NCBI RefSeq assembly: GCF_023703465.1 | Contig: NZ_JAMQGP010000001.1 | Coordinates: 682,001-746,000 of the forward strand | DNA length: 64,000 nt | Direction: 5' to 3' | Origin: Echinimonas agarilytica | GTDB taxonomy: Bacteria > Pseudomonadota > Gammaproteobacteria > Enterobacterales > Neiellaceae | In this document: positions 55,467 through 64,000 of the stretch, piece by piece | Numbering within the stretch: position 1 is the stretch's first letter | Layout of the letters: each line of letters begins with the position of its first letter | Translations under genes and position numbers: made by a program | Notes under the pieces: generated by a model | What the model saw: the letters and a program-made list of their open reading frames with translations, nothing else | Databases searched by the model: none | Told to the model about the DNA's origin: nothing

Positions 55467-55871
55467 TCAATCGCAATAGCTAACGTCGAAATCGGGATGG
55501 TCTTTGCAGCGCCATGCCACTTTTACGTCTGAAAATTGCACCGATGGATGCCGTTTCTTCTGATCAAATTCAATATGATAAATCATCGCGTCGACGTCAT
55601 TGGGCTGTGGCATTTCCGCCATCACAGTGACCCATTCCGGCAAATCACTATCAAGCAATGTTAAGTTTTCTTTGGGTTGACCAATAAAGTGAATAACCGC
55701 TTGTTTCGGGTCGCTGGCCCACGTTTGCGCGCCTTGTTCTGCTTCTTGTAATTGAGAATTAAACGAATGCACAGGTGCTTGGGCATAGCGAATGACCATG
55801 ACCTTCTTGGCAAAACAGTGAGCGCTCATCAGCGCTGCGAATATGCCTGCAATTAAAACCAATTTTTTCAT
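55467..55871 (-). CDS. Small secreted protein of unknown function
   Basis: I do not recognise the family. The 134 residues begin with a clear Sec signal peptide (MKKLVLIAGIFAALMSAHCFA). The mature ~113 residues carry two Cys near the C-terminus (WRCKDHPDFDVSYCD) that could form a disulfide. It is convergent with tyrS and 30 bases from the terminator. Confidence 0.65.
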   Translation of the reverse strand: MKKLVLIAGIFAALMSAHCFAKKVMVIRYAQAPVHSFNSQLQEAEQGAQTWASDPKQAVIHFIGQPKENLTLLDSDLPEWVTVMAEMPQPNDVDAMIYHIEFDQKKRHPSVQFSDVKVAWRCKDHPDFDVSYCD

Positions 55872-55945
55872 CAGTACAACTCTTTCCCATCGATGTTAAA
55901 TCAGACAGCCAAGGTGTATTAAAGTTGCGAGGCGGTGCTATAAAT

Positions 55946-56560
55946 TTATCGCGAAGAGAGGTTGGGTAGTGCTAATTGCCATCGGATTGCAGTGAGTCGG
56001 ATGGTGAGGATGACGACCATTGCAATGAGCATTGCGTAGCGCTGATCCAGTGAATAATAGCTGAGTGCCGAATAGGTTAGGGCACCCATTAGTGATGCGG
56101 TGGCATAGATTTCACGTCGTAAAATGAGTGGTATTTGGCCGCTCAAAATATCTCGAATCATTCCGCCGGCAACTCCTGTCATGACTCCCATTACAATGGC
56201 AACCAATGAGCTGACTTCGGCCTGCATCGCCCGCTCCATTCCCATAATGGTAAAGAGCGCTAAGCCAAAAGCATCGGCAAGAGTGAGTACTCGATACTGC
56301 CATGCGCGAGCGAGCGGCCAGAGCATGGTTAACAACGCACTGACAAGAATGACATAGAGGTAGGTATTGTTACTGATCCAAAATACGTCAAAGCCCAGCA
56401 GTACATCTCGCAGAGTTCCGCCGCCAATTGCGGTAACGGCTGCCAGAATCAATACACCAAATGGATCCATTTGTTTTTGACGAGCAGCCATTGCGCCCGA
56501 GATTGCAAACACGGCAACGCCGAATAAATCCAAGCTGTATATCAAGTCTGACAAGGTCAT
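55946..56560 (-). CDS. TRIC-type (UPF0126) membrane protein
   Basis: This is a bacterial homologue of trimeric intracellular cation (TRIC) channels. The 204 residues hold seven hydrophobic helices and the duplicated signature GGGTLRDVLLG / GGMIRDILSG. ATG 56560 is chosen over a TTG two codons upstream. A glycine transporter-like role has also been proposed for this family, so the substrate is open. Confidence 0.85.
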   Translation of the reverse strand: MTLSDLIYSLDLFGVAVFAISGAMAARQKQMDPFGVLILAAVTAIGGGTLRDVLLGFDVFWISNNTYLYVILVSALLTMLWPLARAWQYRVLTLADAFGLALFTIMGMERAMQAEVSSLVAIVMGVMTGVAGGMIRDILSGQIPLILRREIYATASLMGALTYSALSYYSLDQRYAMLIAMVVILTIRLTAIRWQLALPNLSSR

Positions 56561-56574
56561 TGGCAATCAACTCG

Positions 56575-56988
56575 TTATTTAGACATTTTGTGTTGGGTGC
56601 ATTCGCGCTGAATATCTTCCAAATGAATATTCAGTGCTTCTGCTGAAATTCGAATCTCACGCACTGATAACAACAGTGAATAGGCAAGTAACACCAAACT
56701 GACGGCAAAAATAATAGAACCAACGTGGGAATAGCCTAAGTGTAAGCAAAACATACAGATCACACACAAAAAGAAACTCGTCACTGCATAGGCTTGCATC
56801 CGCTTGATCAACTCAATACGTTTTCGAAAATTATCGATTTGGCGAATAATGCGCTCGTCGCTCATATCTGCTTCTGAAAACGCGCGAATGACAGTTGCTA
56901 GGGTTAAAAATCGATTGGTGTACGCAAGTAGTAAAAGAGACACCGCAGGGAATAGGAGTGCGGGTGTCGAAATTGATAAATCCATCAT
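56575..56988 (-). CDS. DUF2721 membrane protein
   Basis: The function is unknown. The 137 residues have three membrane helices (about 8-28, 66-84, 88-108). The typical features are PALLFPAVSLLLLAYTNRFL, a positively charged loop (DNFRKRIELIKRMQ) and a C-terminal tail with Glu/Asp. It is 14 bases from the TRIC-type gene on the same strand. Confidence 0.8.
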   Translation of the reverse strand: MMDLSISTPALLFPAVSLLLLAYTNRFLTLATVIRAFSEADMSDERIIRQIDNFRKRIELIKRMQAYAVTSFFLCVICMFCLHLGYSHVGSIIFAVSLVLLAYSLLLSVREIRISAEALNIHLEDIQRECTQHKMSK

Positions 56989-57021
56989 GATTTAAGTCTA
57001 ACTGGTTCGTTAAAGCGGCGG

Positions 57022-57987
57022 CTATAGTAACCAAATCCACTTTATAAGTACCAGCAACCAGATCAAACCGCACACCATTGTGATGTGAAATGAGGTATGG
57101 CTCAGAGCGTTTACAATATTGCGTGCGCTTGGTTCGGAAACACTATGAATACGCGGACGCTTGTACTTCACTTGATTATACAAGGCAGGGCCGCCCATAT
57201 TGATCCGTAAACGCTGACTTGCCGCCGCAATTAAAATGCCTCTGGGGAGCGATGTAAACCGAGCTCCATCTTTGAGCACAAGGCCGCTGCGCTGCCCGAC
57301 TCCAGATAACAGCAACCACATTCCCCAGACAATTTCTGGCAGCCAATCGACGAGCGATCGGCTTTTTTTGGCAAACCAGCCGAAGTAAGATTTATCTTGA
57401 TGGCGAGGATGCCAGCACTGACTTACTTCCCACAGAACTTGATAGATTAAAGCTGCACCAATACCACCGATACAAAACCAAAAAATAGGGGCGAGTTGCG
57501 TGTGCCAACTGCGCAAATAAATCCCTTCAATAGCGCCTTTGTGAATGCCCAAGCTTGAAAGTGAATCACAATCACGTGCTAGCCAATGACCTAACAATGT
57601 TCTGCGCAATTGTTTTTGTGGAGCTTCTTCTAAAGTGGCAATTTGCAGCATTTGCCGTGCCATATTACGCCACTGCAAACACATCATGAGCACCACGGCT
57701 TGCGTTAAAATTGGAAATTCAGAGAGCTCCACAATGATCATCGGCAGTGGCACCCATACAACCAATGTAATGCATGTTGCCAATGCACCGGAGATTTTTT
57801 GTTGCTGCGGATCTTGGCGATGGGGAAAATGAACTTTATGACGCAATCGATGCGCGAAGGCCTGCAATAACTGCCGAGGGTGATAAGCGGCTGGAATGCG
57901 AATAAGCCGCTCGAGCACCAAAGCAATAGTGACCACCACCCATGTCTGATGGGCGGTTAAGAAGTGGATGACATCATCGAATAACAC
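57022..57987 (-). CDS. Divergent CobD/CbiB-like membrane protein
   Basis: The family includes CbiB, which joins aminopropanol phosphate to cobyric acid, and AmpE. The 321 residues have at least four hydrophobic segments and the family landmarks HPRQLL, LARDCDSL, APIFWFCIGGIGAALIYQ and FGWFAKKSRSLVDWLP. The CbiB motif that normally reads AEN..DGV..AP is replaced (EGIYLRSWHTQLAP), so true cobinamide synthesis is doubtful. No other cobalamin gene is in the window. It ends upstream of mtnN on the same strand, 3 bases away. Confidence 0.75.
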   Translation of the reverse strand: MLFDDVIHFLTAHQTWVVVTIALVLERLIRIPAAYHPRQLLQAFAHRLRHKVHFPHRQDPQQQKISGALATCITLVVWVPLPMIIVELSEFPILTQAVVLMMCLQWRNMARQMLQIATLEEAPQKQLRRTLLGHWLARDCDSLSSLGIHKGAIEGIYLRSWHTQLAPIFWFCIGGIGAALIYQVLWEVSQCWHPRHQDKSYFGWFAKKSRSLVDWLPEIVWGMWLLLSGVGQRSGLVLKDGARFTSLPRGILIAAASQRLRINMGGPALYNQVKYKRPRIHSVSEPSARNIVNALSHTSFHITMVCGLIWLLVLIKWIWLL

Positions 57988-57990
57988 GAA

Positions 57991-58686
57991 TTAATTCAAT
58001 TGAGGCAGCATGGCGAGAATGAACTGAGACGAATGCGCTGCGGCTTGTTCTAAGAAATCATCGAATGATACCGATGACTCTTTACCGGCAATATCAGACA
58101 AGGCTCGAATGACGACAAAAGGCACGTCAAATTTGAAGCATACATGAGCAATAGCAGCGGCTTCCATTTCACATGCAATCATGGTTGGAAATTGACTGCG
58201 GCACAGCTCTACGCGCTCAGGGTCCGACATGAAAATATCGCCGGTACAAATGAGCCCCGTTTTAGCTTGAACACCATTCATTTGTGCAATGGTTTGGGTT
58301 GCTGTAGCAATGAGCTTTGAATCTGCCGCAAATGCTGCTGGTAGGCTAGGGAGCTGGCCCATTTCATAGCCAAATGCAGTGACATCGGCATCGTGGTAGC
58401 GAACTTCAGAAGAGATCACAACATCACCCACGTTCAAGGCTTGGTCAAATCCGCCGGCCGAACCTGTATTGATGACACAATCGGGCTGAAAGCGTTCAAG
58501 TAACAGCGTGGTACCAATGGCTGCGGCTACTTTTCCTATGCCACATTGTAACAAGGTCACATCATGCCCCAAGAGCTTGCCACTATAAAAAGTACTGCCG
58601 GCAAAATGATGAGTTTCACACTGTTCAATCTGTTCACGCAGGATGGCGACTTCCTGCTCCATTGCGCCAATAATACCTACTCGCAT
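57991..58686 (-). CDS. mtnN: 5'-methylthioadenosine/S-adenosylhomocysteine nucleosidase
   Basis: MtnN (Pfs) cleaves MTA and SAH to adenine and the ribose derivative, feeding methionine salvage and, where LuxS exists, AI-2 synthesis. The 231 residues begin [16 protein letters not shown] with the catalytic Glu12. They contain [21 protein letters not shown] and the catalytic Asp in [11 protein letters not shown]. The length is normal. It is divergent from dnaB and is followed by the CobD-like gene. Confidence 0.96.
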   Translation of the reverse strand: MRVGIIGAMEQEVAILREQIEQCETHHFAGSTFYSGKLLGHDVTLLQCGIGKVAAAIGTTLLLERFQPDCVINTGSAGGFDQALNVGDVVISSEVRYHDADVTAFGYEMGQLPSLPAAFAADSKLIATATQTIAQMNGVQAKTGLICTGDIFMSDPERVELCRSQFPTMIACEMEAAAIAHVCFKFDVPFVVIRALSDIAGKESSVSFDDFLEQAAAHSSQFILAMLPQLN

Positions 58687-58857
58687 GGGGTTTGTCTTAG
58701 TCTTTGAATCGTGAACGGAGTTTACCCCAAATCCGTGGCTTCAACTAGCTGCTTTGTAGGAGCGAATCGCATCAGAAGATCTTAAATCTTTGGTAAAAAC
58801 GAATGACATGAACACCCCTTTGACTGATAATGTTCGGCCAAATTGAGAAGGTGAATT

Positions 58858-60255
58858 ATGGCTACCCCTCCACAAAAAACGCGTCCTAAAGATCCGCAGG
58901 TTGAGTCTTTAAAGGTTCCACCGCATTCGCTTGAAGCTGAGCAGTCTGTGTTAGGCGGAATTATGCTCGACAACGAAGCATGGGATCGCGTATCTGAAAA
59001 AGTGGTGGCACAGGACTTTTACCGTCGGCCTCACCAGCTCCTTTTTGCCACGATGGCGCGTCTGGTAGAAACCGGTAGTCCGGTTGATTTGGTGACTCTG
59101 GCTGAATCCTTAGAAAACGAGGGTAATCTCGATAACGTGGGCGGTTTTGCTTATATTGCAGAAATTGCCAAAAACACACCTAGTGCTTCAAATGTGGGCT
59201 CTTATGCAGAAATTGTAAGAGAGCGCGCCGTCATGCGAGAAATGATTGGCGTGGCGAATGAGATTGCTGAAGCTGGTTTTGATCCCCAAGGCCGAAAAGC
59301 AGCAGAGCTGTTGGATATGGCCGAAAGCAAGGTCTTCAAAATTGCAGAAAGCCGCACCAATGCCAGTGAGGGGCCACAAAATTTAACCTCAATTTTGACC
59401 AAAACTGTCGAGAAGATCGAACAGTTATTTAATAACCCGCACGATGGTGTGACCGGCGTTGATACAGGCTACACCGACTTAAATAAAATGACGGCGGGTT
59501 TGCAACCATCAGATTTAATCATTGTTGCCGCGCGCCCATCTATGGGTAAAACCACATTCGCCATGAACTTGTGTGAGCATGCGGCATTAACCCAAGACAA
59601 ACCCGTACTCATTTATTCATTGGAGATGCCTTCCGATCAGATCATGATGCGGATGCTAGCCTCACTGAGCCGAGTGGATCAAACACGAGTCCGTACCGGT
59701 CAACTCGAAGATGAAGATTGGGCTCGTATCTCGGCCACCATGGGCATGTTAGTCGAGCGCGGAAAACTCTATGTAGACGATTCATCGGGTCTGTCACCAA
59801 CCGATGTGCGTTCGCGCGCGCGACGTATTGCACGTGAACATGGCGGTATTAGCATGATCATGGTGGATTACTTGCAGCTGATGCAAGTGCCGGGGATGAG
59901 CGAAAACAGAACGCTCGAAATTGCAGAAATATCGCGTTCTCTTAAAGCCCTAGCAAAGGAATTAGAGTGCCCAGTTGTGGCATTGTCGCAGTTGAACCGT
60001 TCATTGGAACAACGGGCTGACAAGCGCCCGGTAAACTCTGACTTGCGTGAATCGGGATCGATTGAGCAAGATGCCGATTTGATTATGTTCATTTATCGGG
60101 ACGAAGTTTATAACGAAGACAGCCCCGATAAAGGTACTGCGGAGATTATTATCGGCAAACAGCGTAATGGTCCAATTGGTCGATTACGACTTACTTTTCA
60201 AGGCCAATTTTCTCGTTTTGATAATCACGTTGGCCCGGGCTTTATTGAGGATTAA
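58858..60255 (+). CDS. dnaB: Replicative DNA helicase DnaB
   Basis: DnaB is the hexameric 5'-3' helicase at the replication fork. The 465 residues have the N-terminal primase-interacting domain (about 20-125, starting PPHSLEAEQSVLGGIML) and the RecA-like domain with Walker A ARPSMGKTT, Walker B SMIMVDYLQLM and ALSQLNRSLEQR. GAGAAGG precedes the ATG. No intein interrupts it. It is followed at once by alr, as in E. coli. Confidence 0.98.
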   Translation: MATPPQKTRPKDPQVESLKVPPHSLEAEQSVLGGIMLDNEAWDRVSEKVVAQDFYRRPHQLLFATMARLVETGSPVDLVTLAESLENEGNLDNVGGFAYIAEIAKNTPSASNVGSYAEIVRERAVMREMIGVANEIAEAGFDPQGRKAAELLDMAESKVFKIAESRTNASEGPQNLTSILTKTVEKIEQLFNNPHDGVTGVDTGYTDLNKMTAGLQPSDLIIVAARPSMGKTTFAMNLCEHAALTQDKPVLIYSLEMPSDQIMMRMLASLSRVDQTRVRTGQLEDEDWARISATMGMLVERGKLYVDDSSGLSPTDVRSRARRIAREHGGISMIMVDYLQLMQVPGMSENRTLEIAEISRSLKALAKELECPVVALSQLNRSLEQRADKRPVNSDLRESGSIEQDADLIMFIYRDEVYNEDSPDKGTAEIIIGKQRNGPIGRLRLTFQGQFSRFDNHVGPGFIED

Positions 60256-60261
60256 TTGATC

Positions 60262-61347
60262 GTGCACGTTGCCGTCGCCACCATTTCTCGTGCCGCATTA
60301 GCGCACAATTTACAACGGGTGCGTGAATACGTGCCCAATTGCCCTGTGATGGTGATGCTCAAAGCAAATGCATATGGGCATGGTATTGTCGAGGTTGCAA
60401 AGGCTCTGGCCGATGCCGATGCTTTTGGTGTCGCACGATTGCAAGAAGCGGTGACTCTTCGTAAAGCAGGCTTTAAGCAGCGCATTGTGTTGCTCGAAGG
60501 CTTTTTCTGCGACCGTGAACTACCACTGATTTGTGAATTATCGCTCGAAGCTGTTGTGCACCAGCAATGGCAAATAGATGCGCTGTCTCAAGCAACACTG
60601 TCACAGCCTATTCGTGTTTGGCTCAAAGTTGACTCAGGTATGCATCGACTGGGGATTCCACCGGAAGCCGTCACACCTGCATTGCAGCAGCTCAAATTGC
60701 TACCACATGTACTTGCTGACATGAACATGATGACCCATTTTGCCTGTGCTGACGATCTTAGTAGTGGTATGACGGCCACTCAAATTAAGTCTTTTAATAC
60801 GCAACTCAAGACGTTTAAATCGATCTGCCCAAGTGGTGAGGTTTCTCTTGCAAACTCTGCCGCGATTGTAGCCCACAAGCAAAGCCATCAGGGATGGGTT
60901 CGTCCGGGTATTATGCTGTATGGCGCGAGTCCGATGTTGAATGGTTCGGCTGAAGACCATCAGTTAATGCCTGTCATGAGTTTGACCTCCAAAGTGATGG
61001 CCGTGAGGAACCTTAAAGCAAACGAGACTGTTGGATATGGAGCGACTTGGAGCTCTGACAAAAATACCCGAATTGCCGTCGTCGCCATTGGTTATGGCGA
61101 CGGTTATCCGCGTCACGCGGCCAATGGAACCCCCGTTTTGATTAATGGGCAGCGTTGTGCGCTGGTGGGCCGAGTATCGATGGATATGATCACTGTCGAT
61201 ATTGGACTCGTAGATGTAGCAGTCGGGGATGATGTCGAGTTGTGGGGCAGTGGTTTGTCGGCGAATGAAGTGGCTGCAAGTGCCGGTACAATTGCTTACG
61301 AATTGTTTTGTTCAGTGACACAACGGGTTTTATTACGGTACATCTGA
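60262..61347 (+). CDS. alr: Alanine racemase
   Basis: Alr is a PLP enzyme that makes D-alanine for peptidoglycan. The 361 residues have the PLP Lys in MLKANAYGHG, the catalytic Tyr in VGYGATW and the C-terminal GRVSMDMITVDI. The start is GTG 60262, which aligns with E. coli Alr; a TTG at 60256, directly after the dnaB stop and closer to GAGG, is a real alternative. Transcription is likely shared with dnaB. Confidence 0.94.
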   Translation: MHVAVATISRAALAHNLQRVREYVPNCPVMVMLKANAYGHGIVEVAKALADADAFGVARLQEAVTLRKAGFKQRIVLLEGFFCDRELPLICELSLEAVVHQQWQIDALSQATLSQPIRVWLKVDSGMHRLGIPPEAVTPALQQLKLLPHVLADMNMMTHFACADDLSSGMTATQIKSFNTQLKTFKSICPSGEVSLANSAAIVAHKQSHQGWVRPGIMLYGASPMLNGSAEDHQLMPVMSLTSKVMAVRNLKANETVGYGATWSSDKNTRIAVVAIGYGDGYPRHAANGTPVLINGQRCALVGRVSMDMITVDIGLVDVAVGDDVELWGSGLSANEVAASAGTIAYELFCSVTQRVLLRYI

Positions 61348-61484
61348 TCATGTTCAGCTTTTGTTCAGATAAATAGGCTATATTGTCAACGTAAAATAAC
61401 AATATGTTACTGTGTCGTTTCACCTTTAGTGAACTAAGCTTTAGTGTGAGATTGGTGAAGTATTTGAAATTAGGGACTTTAAAA

Positions 61485-61853
61485 ATGAGATCACTTGTAT
61501 TTGCTGTATCGATATTGGCGGCGACCTCAGTATTCGCTGAAGAAAAGCAACTCGCTGATGAGTTGGTGCCGATTGCGGCAGAAGCGAAATATTTGATTGC
61601 TCAATGTGGACAAGATTTAGATCCTGAGCGCTTTGTTGATTTGTCGAAAATCTATGCATATACCAATGGCTATTCGCCTGATTCAGAAATCGATTGGGAT
61701 TATGTAAAACTAGAATCACATAAATTATTTATGCAAATGCAGCAAGATCTGCCGAATGCCAGCGGTTGTGACAATCTTTTGGAAAAATTCGCAGACTCAC
61801 TTCCTGCATTACAAACCAAGCCTGAATTGAAACTCGAACCAATCGTCGAGTAG
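61485..61853 (+). CDS. Small secreted protein of unknown function next to mepA
   Basis: The family is not recognised. The 122 residues begin with a signal peptide (MRSLVFAVSILAATSVFA). The mature helical part has two Cys (IAQCGQDL and ASGCDNL) about 42 residues apart, a possible disulfide. ATG 61485 has AGGGA 8 bases upstream; an in-frame start at 61404 would precede the signal peptide with 27 extra residues. mepA follows after 5 bases, so the two are likely cotranscribed. Confidence 0.75.
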   Translation: MRSLVFAVSILAATSVFAEEKQLADELVPIAAEAKYLIAQCGQDLDPERFVDLSKIYAYTNGYSPDSEIDWDYVKLESHKLFMQMQQDLPNASGCDNLLEKFADSLPALQTKPELKLEPIVE

Positions 61854-61858
61854 ATCAA

Positions 61859-62695
61859 ATGGCCTCAGTCAGAATAGTTCTATTTTGGCTGACTTTACTG
61901 ACTTCCATGTGCGCAACACTTGCTCATGCAGCAGGCACACCTTGGGAGTCAGTGCGTACACCTACCTCTTTATCTCCAAACTCTATCGGTAGTTATTCCA
62001 ATGGATGTGTTGATGGTGCTCAACCATTACCTCTAGTTGGCAACGGTTATCAGGTGATTCGCGCACAAAGGCAACGATATTTTGGCCATCCTGAATTGAT
62101 TTCTTACCTTCAAGATCTAGGACTTCGGGCTGCAAGTTTAGAATTACCACGTATCTTAGTGGCAGATATGGCAATGCCCCGTGGCGGACGGTTTAACTCG
62201 GGTCACAAATCTCACCAATCTGGACTTGATGCGGATATATGGATGCGCATGTCAACGTCTGTACTGCCGCCAGAAGAGGCAGAAAAACCTTGGTCGTTAC
62301 CGGTTGTGGACGTTCACCAATTCAAACTATTAGAAGATAAGTGGACTCAAGATCAAGCTCTCATGATCCAGTTGGCGGCTGATGACAATCGCGTAGAACG
62401 AATTTTCGTGCATCCAACCATTAAACAAAAATTGTGTCAGAGTGATTGGAAAAAGCGAGATTGGTTGAGAAAAATTAGACCTTGGTGGGGGCACTACGCA
62501 CACTTTCATGTCCGTTTAAAATGCCCTGAAGGAAATGCAGACTGCAAACCTCAAAAACCGCCACCAGAAGGAGAGGGCTGTGGAGATGAGTTACTGTCTT
62601 GGTGGCCTGATCCGAATAAAAAACCGGCCAAAGCAACTAAGCCCAAGCCACCACCGCCGATGCTGCCACAATGCAAAGCCGTGCTCGAAAGCTAG
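61859..62695 (+). CDS. mepA: Penicillin-insensitive murein endopeptidase MepA
   Basis: MepA is a periplasmic LAS-type metallopeptidase that cuts D-Ala-mDAP cross-links. The 278 residues have a signal peptide (about 1-24), the zinc motif GHKSHQSGLDADIWM and the second His in HYAHFHVRLKCP. The mature part ends in a Lys/Pro-rich tail (KKPAKATKPKPPPP). It overlaps the stop of the convergent malZ by four bases. Confidence 0.95.
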   Translation: MASVRIVLFWLTLLTSMCATLAHAAGTPWESVRTPTSLSPNSIGSYSNGCVDGAQPLPLVGNGYQVIRAQRQRYFGHPELISYLQDLGLRAASLELPRILVADMAMPRGGRFNSGHKSHQSGLDADIWMRMSTSVLPPEEAEKPWSLPVVDVHQFKLLEDKWTQDQALMIQLAADDNRVERIFVHPTIKQKLCQSDWKKRDWLRKIRPWWGHYAHFHVRLKCPEGNADCKPQKPPPEGEGCGDELLSWWPDPNKKPAKATKPKPPPPMLPQCKAVLES

Positions 62696-64000
62696 CGAAT
62701 TAAATGCCAAACGGCGCAACCATAGGCAGGTAATTCAATAGTGTTGTCTTGCCATTGAGCTTCCCCTATAACCTTTTCTTTTCGATTCGGGGTGCAATCC
62801 CACTGGCTCAACGTAACTTGGCGTTGGGTGCTCGATGCGCCTCTATTGATGGCAATAACAGTGGCGTGTTGCGCATCAAACCGAATAAAAATAAACACAT
62901 CACCTTTGGCGTGCAAAGTGGCGTATGCTCCGGTTTGCAACACCGGTGTATTTTGTCGAAGCGCGATACAGGTTTTATACCAGTCTAATAGTTCTGTATT
63001 CCAACTGAGTTCAGTCCAATCAAAGCATGCACGGCAATAAGGGTCGTTCTGGCCAGACATCCCCACCTCATCACCATAGTAAATACTGGGCACACCTGGA
63101 TAGGTCATTAACATCATCACGGCTTGCTTCATTACATCGAACTGCTCGTTCACCAGTGTGAAAAAACGAGCCGTATCATGACTGTCGAGCAGATTGAACT
63201 GGCACAACTGATGCTCAAATGAAATTTGCGTCCGCGCGTCAGTCAACCATTCATCAAAGTCTTCGGCATCAATTTGACAAGGTTGGTAAGCTATATCTTG
63301 CGATGCGAAAAATGCCCGAACTGGCGTGGCAAAGCCATAGTAGTTCATCGCCGCGTCTTCTTGATCACCTTGCAGCCAACGTGTTGCTTCGAAAAAGTGT
63401 TCACCTAACACCATCGCATTCGGTTGCGCTTCTTTGACTGCGTGCCGTATTTGTTGCATGCGTGCTGCGTTGTTGCGCGCACCTTCACCATCGCCCAACA
63501 TATGAATCACATCAAGCCGCCAACCATCAATGTGGTAAGGTTCTGAAAGCCAATATTGAATGGCACCTTCGCTGGGATTGCAGAAGTAATCTTGTACGTG
63601 CTCGTTGCTCCAGTCCAACGTTGGCAATGTGTGAGCACCTTTCCAACAGTGATAGGAATCTGGATTAGCAATGTCGAAAAAGAAGTAGCGCTGTGCATTC
63701 ACACCTGCGGTGTTTTGATACGCACCTTCAATATCGGATTCAGACCAGCGGTTAAACCAAGGATGATTCTCCGATGTGTGATTGAAAACTGCATCCAACA
63801 CGATTTTCATACCACGCTGATGAACATCATGACACAGCTTTTGCAACGCGCTGTTACCGCCTAAATGAGGGTCAACGTTAAGGTAATCTTGTGTGTCGTA
63901 GCGGTGCGTACTTGGCGAGTCAAACACGGGGTTTAGGTATAAAGCGGTAGCGCCAAGTTCGCGAATATAGTCGAGGCTTTGCTGAATACCTGGTAGGTCG
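62692..64000 (-). CDS. malZ: Maltodextrin glucosidase MalZ (5' end outside window)
   Basis: MalZ is a cytoplasmic GH13 enzyme that releases glucose from the reducing end of maltodextrins. The reading frame runs off the right edge; the visible ~435 residues begin within the catalytic barrel (LDYIRELGATALYLNPVFDS). The nucleophile Asp is in GWRLDVIHML, the acid/base Glu in VLGEHFFEA, and the third Asp in LLDSHDTARF. GARNNAAR and EDAAMNYYGF match E. coli MalZ rather than general amylases. The N-terminal domain and start are not seen. Confidence 0.9.
   Translation of the reverse strand, partial: DLPGIQQSLDYIRELGATALYLNPVFDSPSTHRYDTQDYLNVDPHLGGNSALQKLCHDVHQRGMKIVLDAVFNHTSENHPWFNRWSESDIEGAYQNTAGVNAQRYFFFDIANPDSYHCWKGAHTLPTLDWSNEHVQDYFCNPSEGAIQYWLSEPYHIDGWRLDVIHMLGDGEGARNNAARMQQIRHAVKEAQPNAMVLGEHFFEATRWLQGDQEDAAMNYYGFATPVRAFFASQDIAYQPCQIDAEDFDEWLTDARTQISFEHQLCQFNLLDSHDTARFFTLVNEQFDVMKQAVMMLMTYPGVPSIYYGDEVGMSGQNDPYCRACFDWTELSWNTELLDWYKTCIALRQNTPVLQTGAYATLHAKGDVFIFIRFDAQHATVIAINRGASSTQRQVTLSQWDCTPNRKEKVIGEAQWQDNTIELPAYGCAVWHLIR

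Overview
The window is a chromosomal stretch of a free-living gammaproteobacterium with a moderate G+C content. Much of the gene order is shared with Escherichia coli, Vibrio and Pseudomonas: yrbG-kdsD-kdsC-lptC-lptA-lptB-rpoN, mlaFEDCB-ibaG-murA, rplM-rpsI-sspA-sspB, rsmI/lpoA/yraN/diaA/dolP, and hemL/erpA and anmK/M23 peptidase/tyrS as in pseudomonads. PetABC between rpsI and sspA, the erpA/DUF6776 pair and the sugar-related genes suggest a marine, Oceanospirillales-like organism (Saccharospirillaceae/Reinekea-type is a guess; I cannot assign a genus from the sequence). No rRNA, tRNA, CRISPR array, integrase or transposase gene was recognised.

Layout. 1-13.6 kb is an envelope-biogenesis block: sigma-54 (its C-terminus lies outside the window), LPS transport (lptABC), Kdo synthesis (kdsC, kdsD), the Mla phospholipid transport operon on the other strand, murA, and two periplasmic HtrA proteases. 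13.6-19.9 kb holds the cell-division factors zapG and zapE, ribosomal proteins L13/S9 behind a structured leader, the cytochrome bc1 complex and the SspA/SspB stress and proteolysis factors. 19.9-24.7 kb holds dolP, diaA, yraN, lpoA, rsmI and the RNase P RNA gene. 24.7-31.3 kb holds a PTS EIIC-EAL fusion, hemL, a ClC channel, a coiled-coil membrane protein and erpA.

31.3-51.05 kb is the accessory part. It separates erpA from anmK, which I recall as close neighbours in Pseudomonas. It contains an RND efflux pair, a secreted GH43 enzyme, an orphan membrane protein, a radical-SAM anaerobic-sulfatase-maturase homologue with a C-terminal SEC-C motif, a glycosyltransferase/AsnB pair, a NERD protein with two degenerate kinase domains, a PadR regulator with a membrane partner behind a tandem operator, and a Cache-PAS-DUF294 sensor divergent from a DUF3360-type permease. 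The sensor/permease segment (about 4.8 kb) is flanked by two copies of a ~296-bp sequence: the intact 3' end of the PadR partner gene, and a decayed copy with a stop and a frameshift. This is the clearest trace of insertion or duplication in the window.

51.05-64 kb returns to conserved genes: SYLF lipoprotein-like protein, anmK, M23 peptidase, tyrS, several small membrane or secreted proteins, a divergent CobD-like protein, mtnN, dnaB, alr, mepA and the 3' part of malZ, which runs off the right edge. The best candidates for undescribed biology are the sensor/permease cassette with its duplicated flank, the NERD-double-pseudokinase protein, and the EIIC-EAL fusion, whose sugar-binding and phosphodiesterase residues both look intact.
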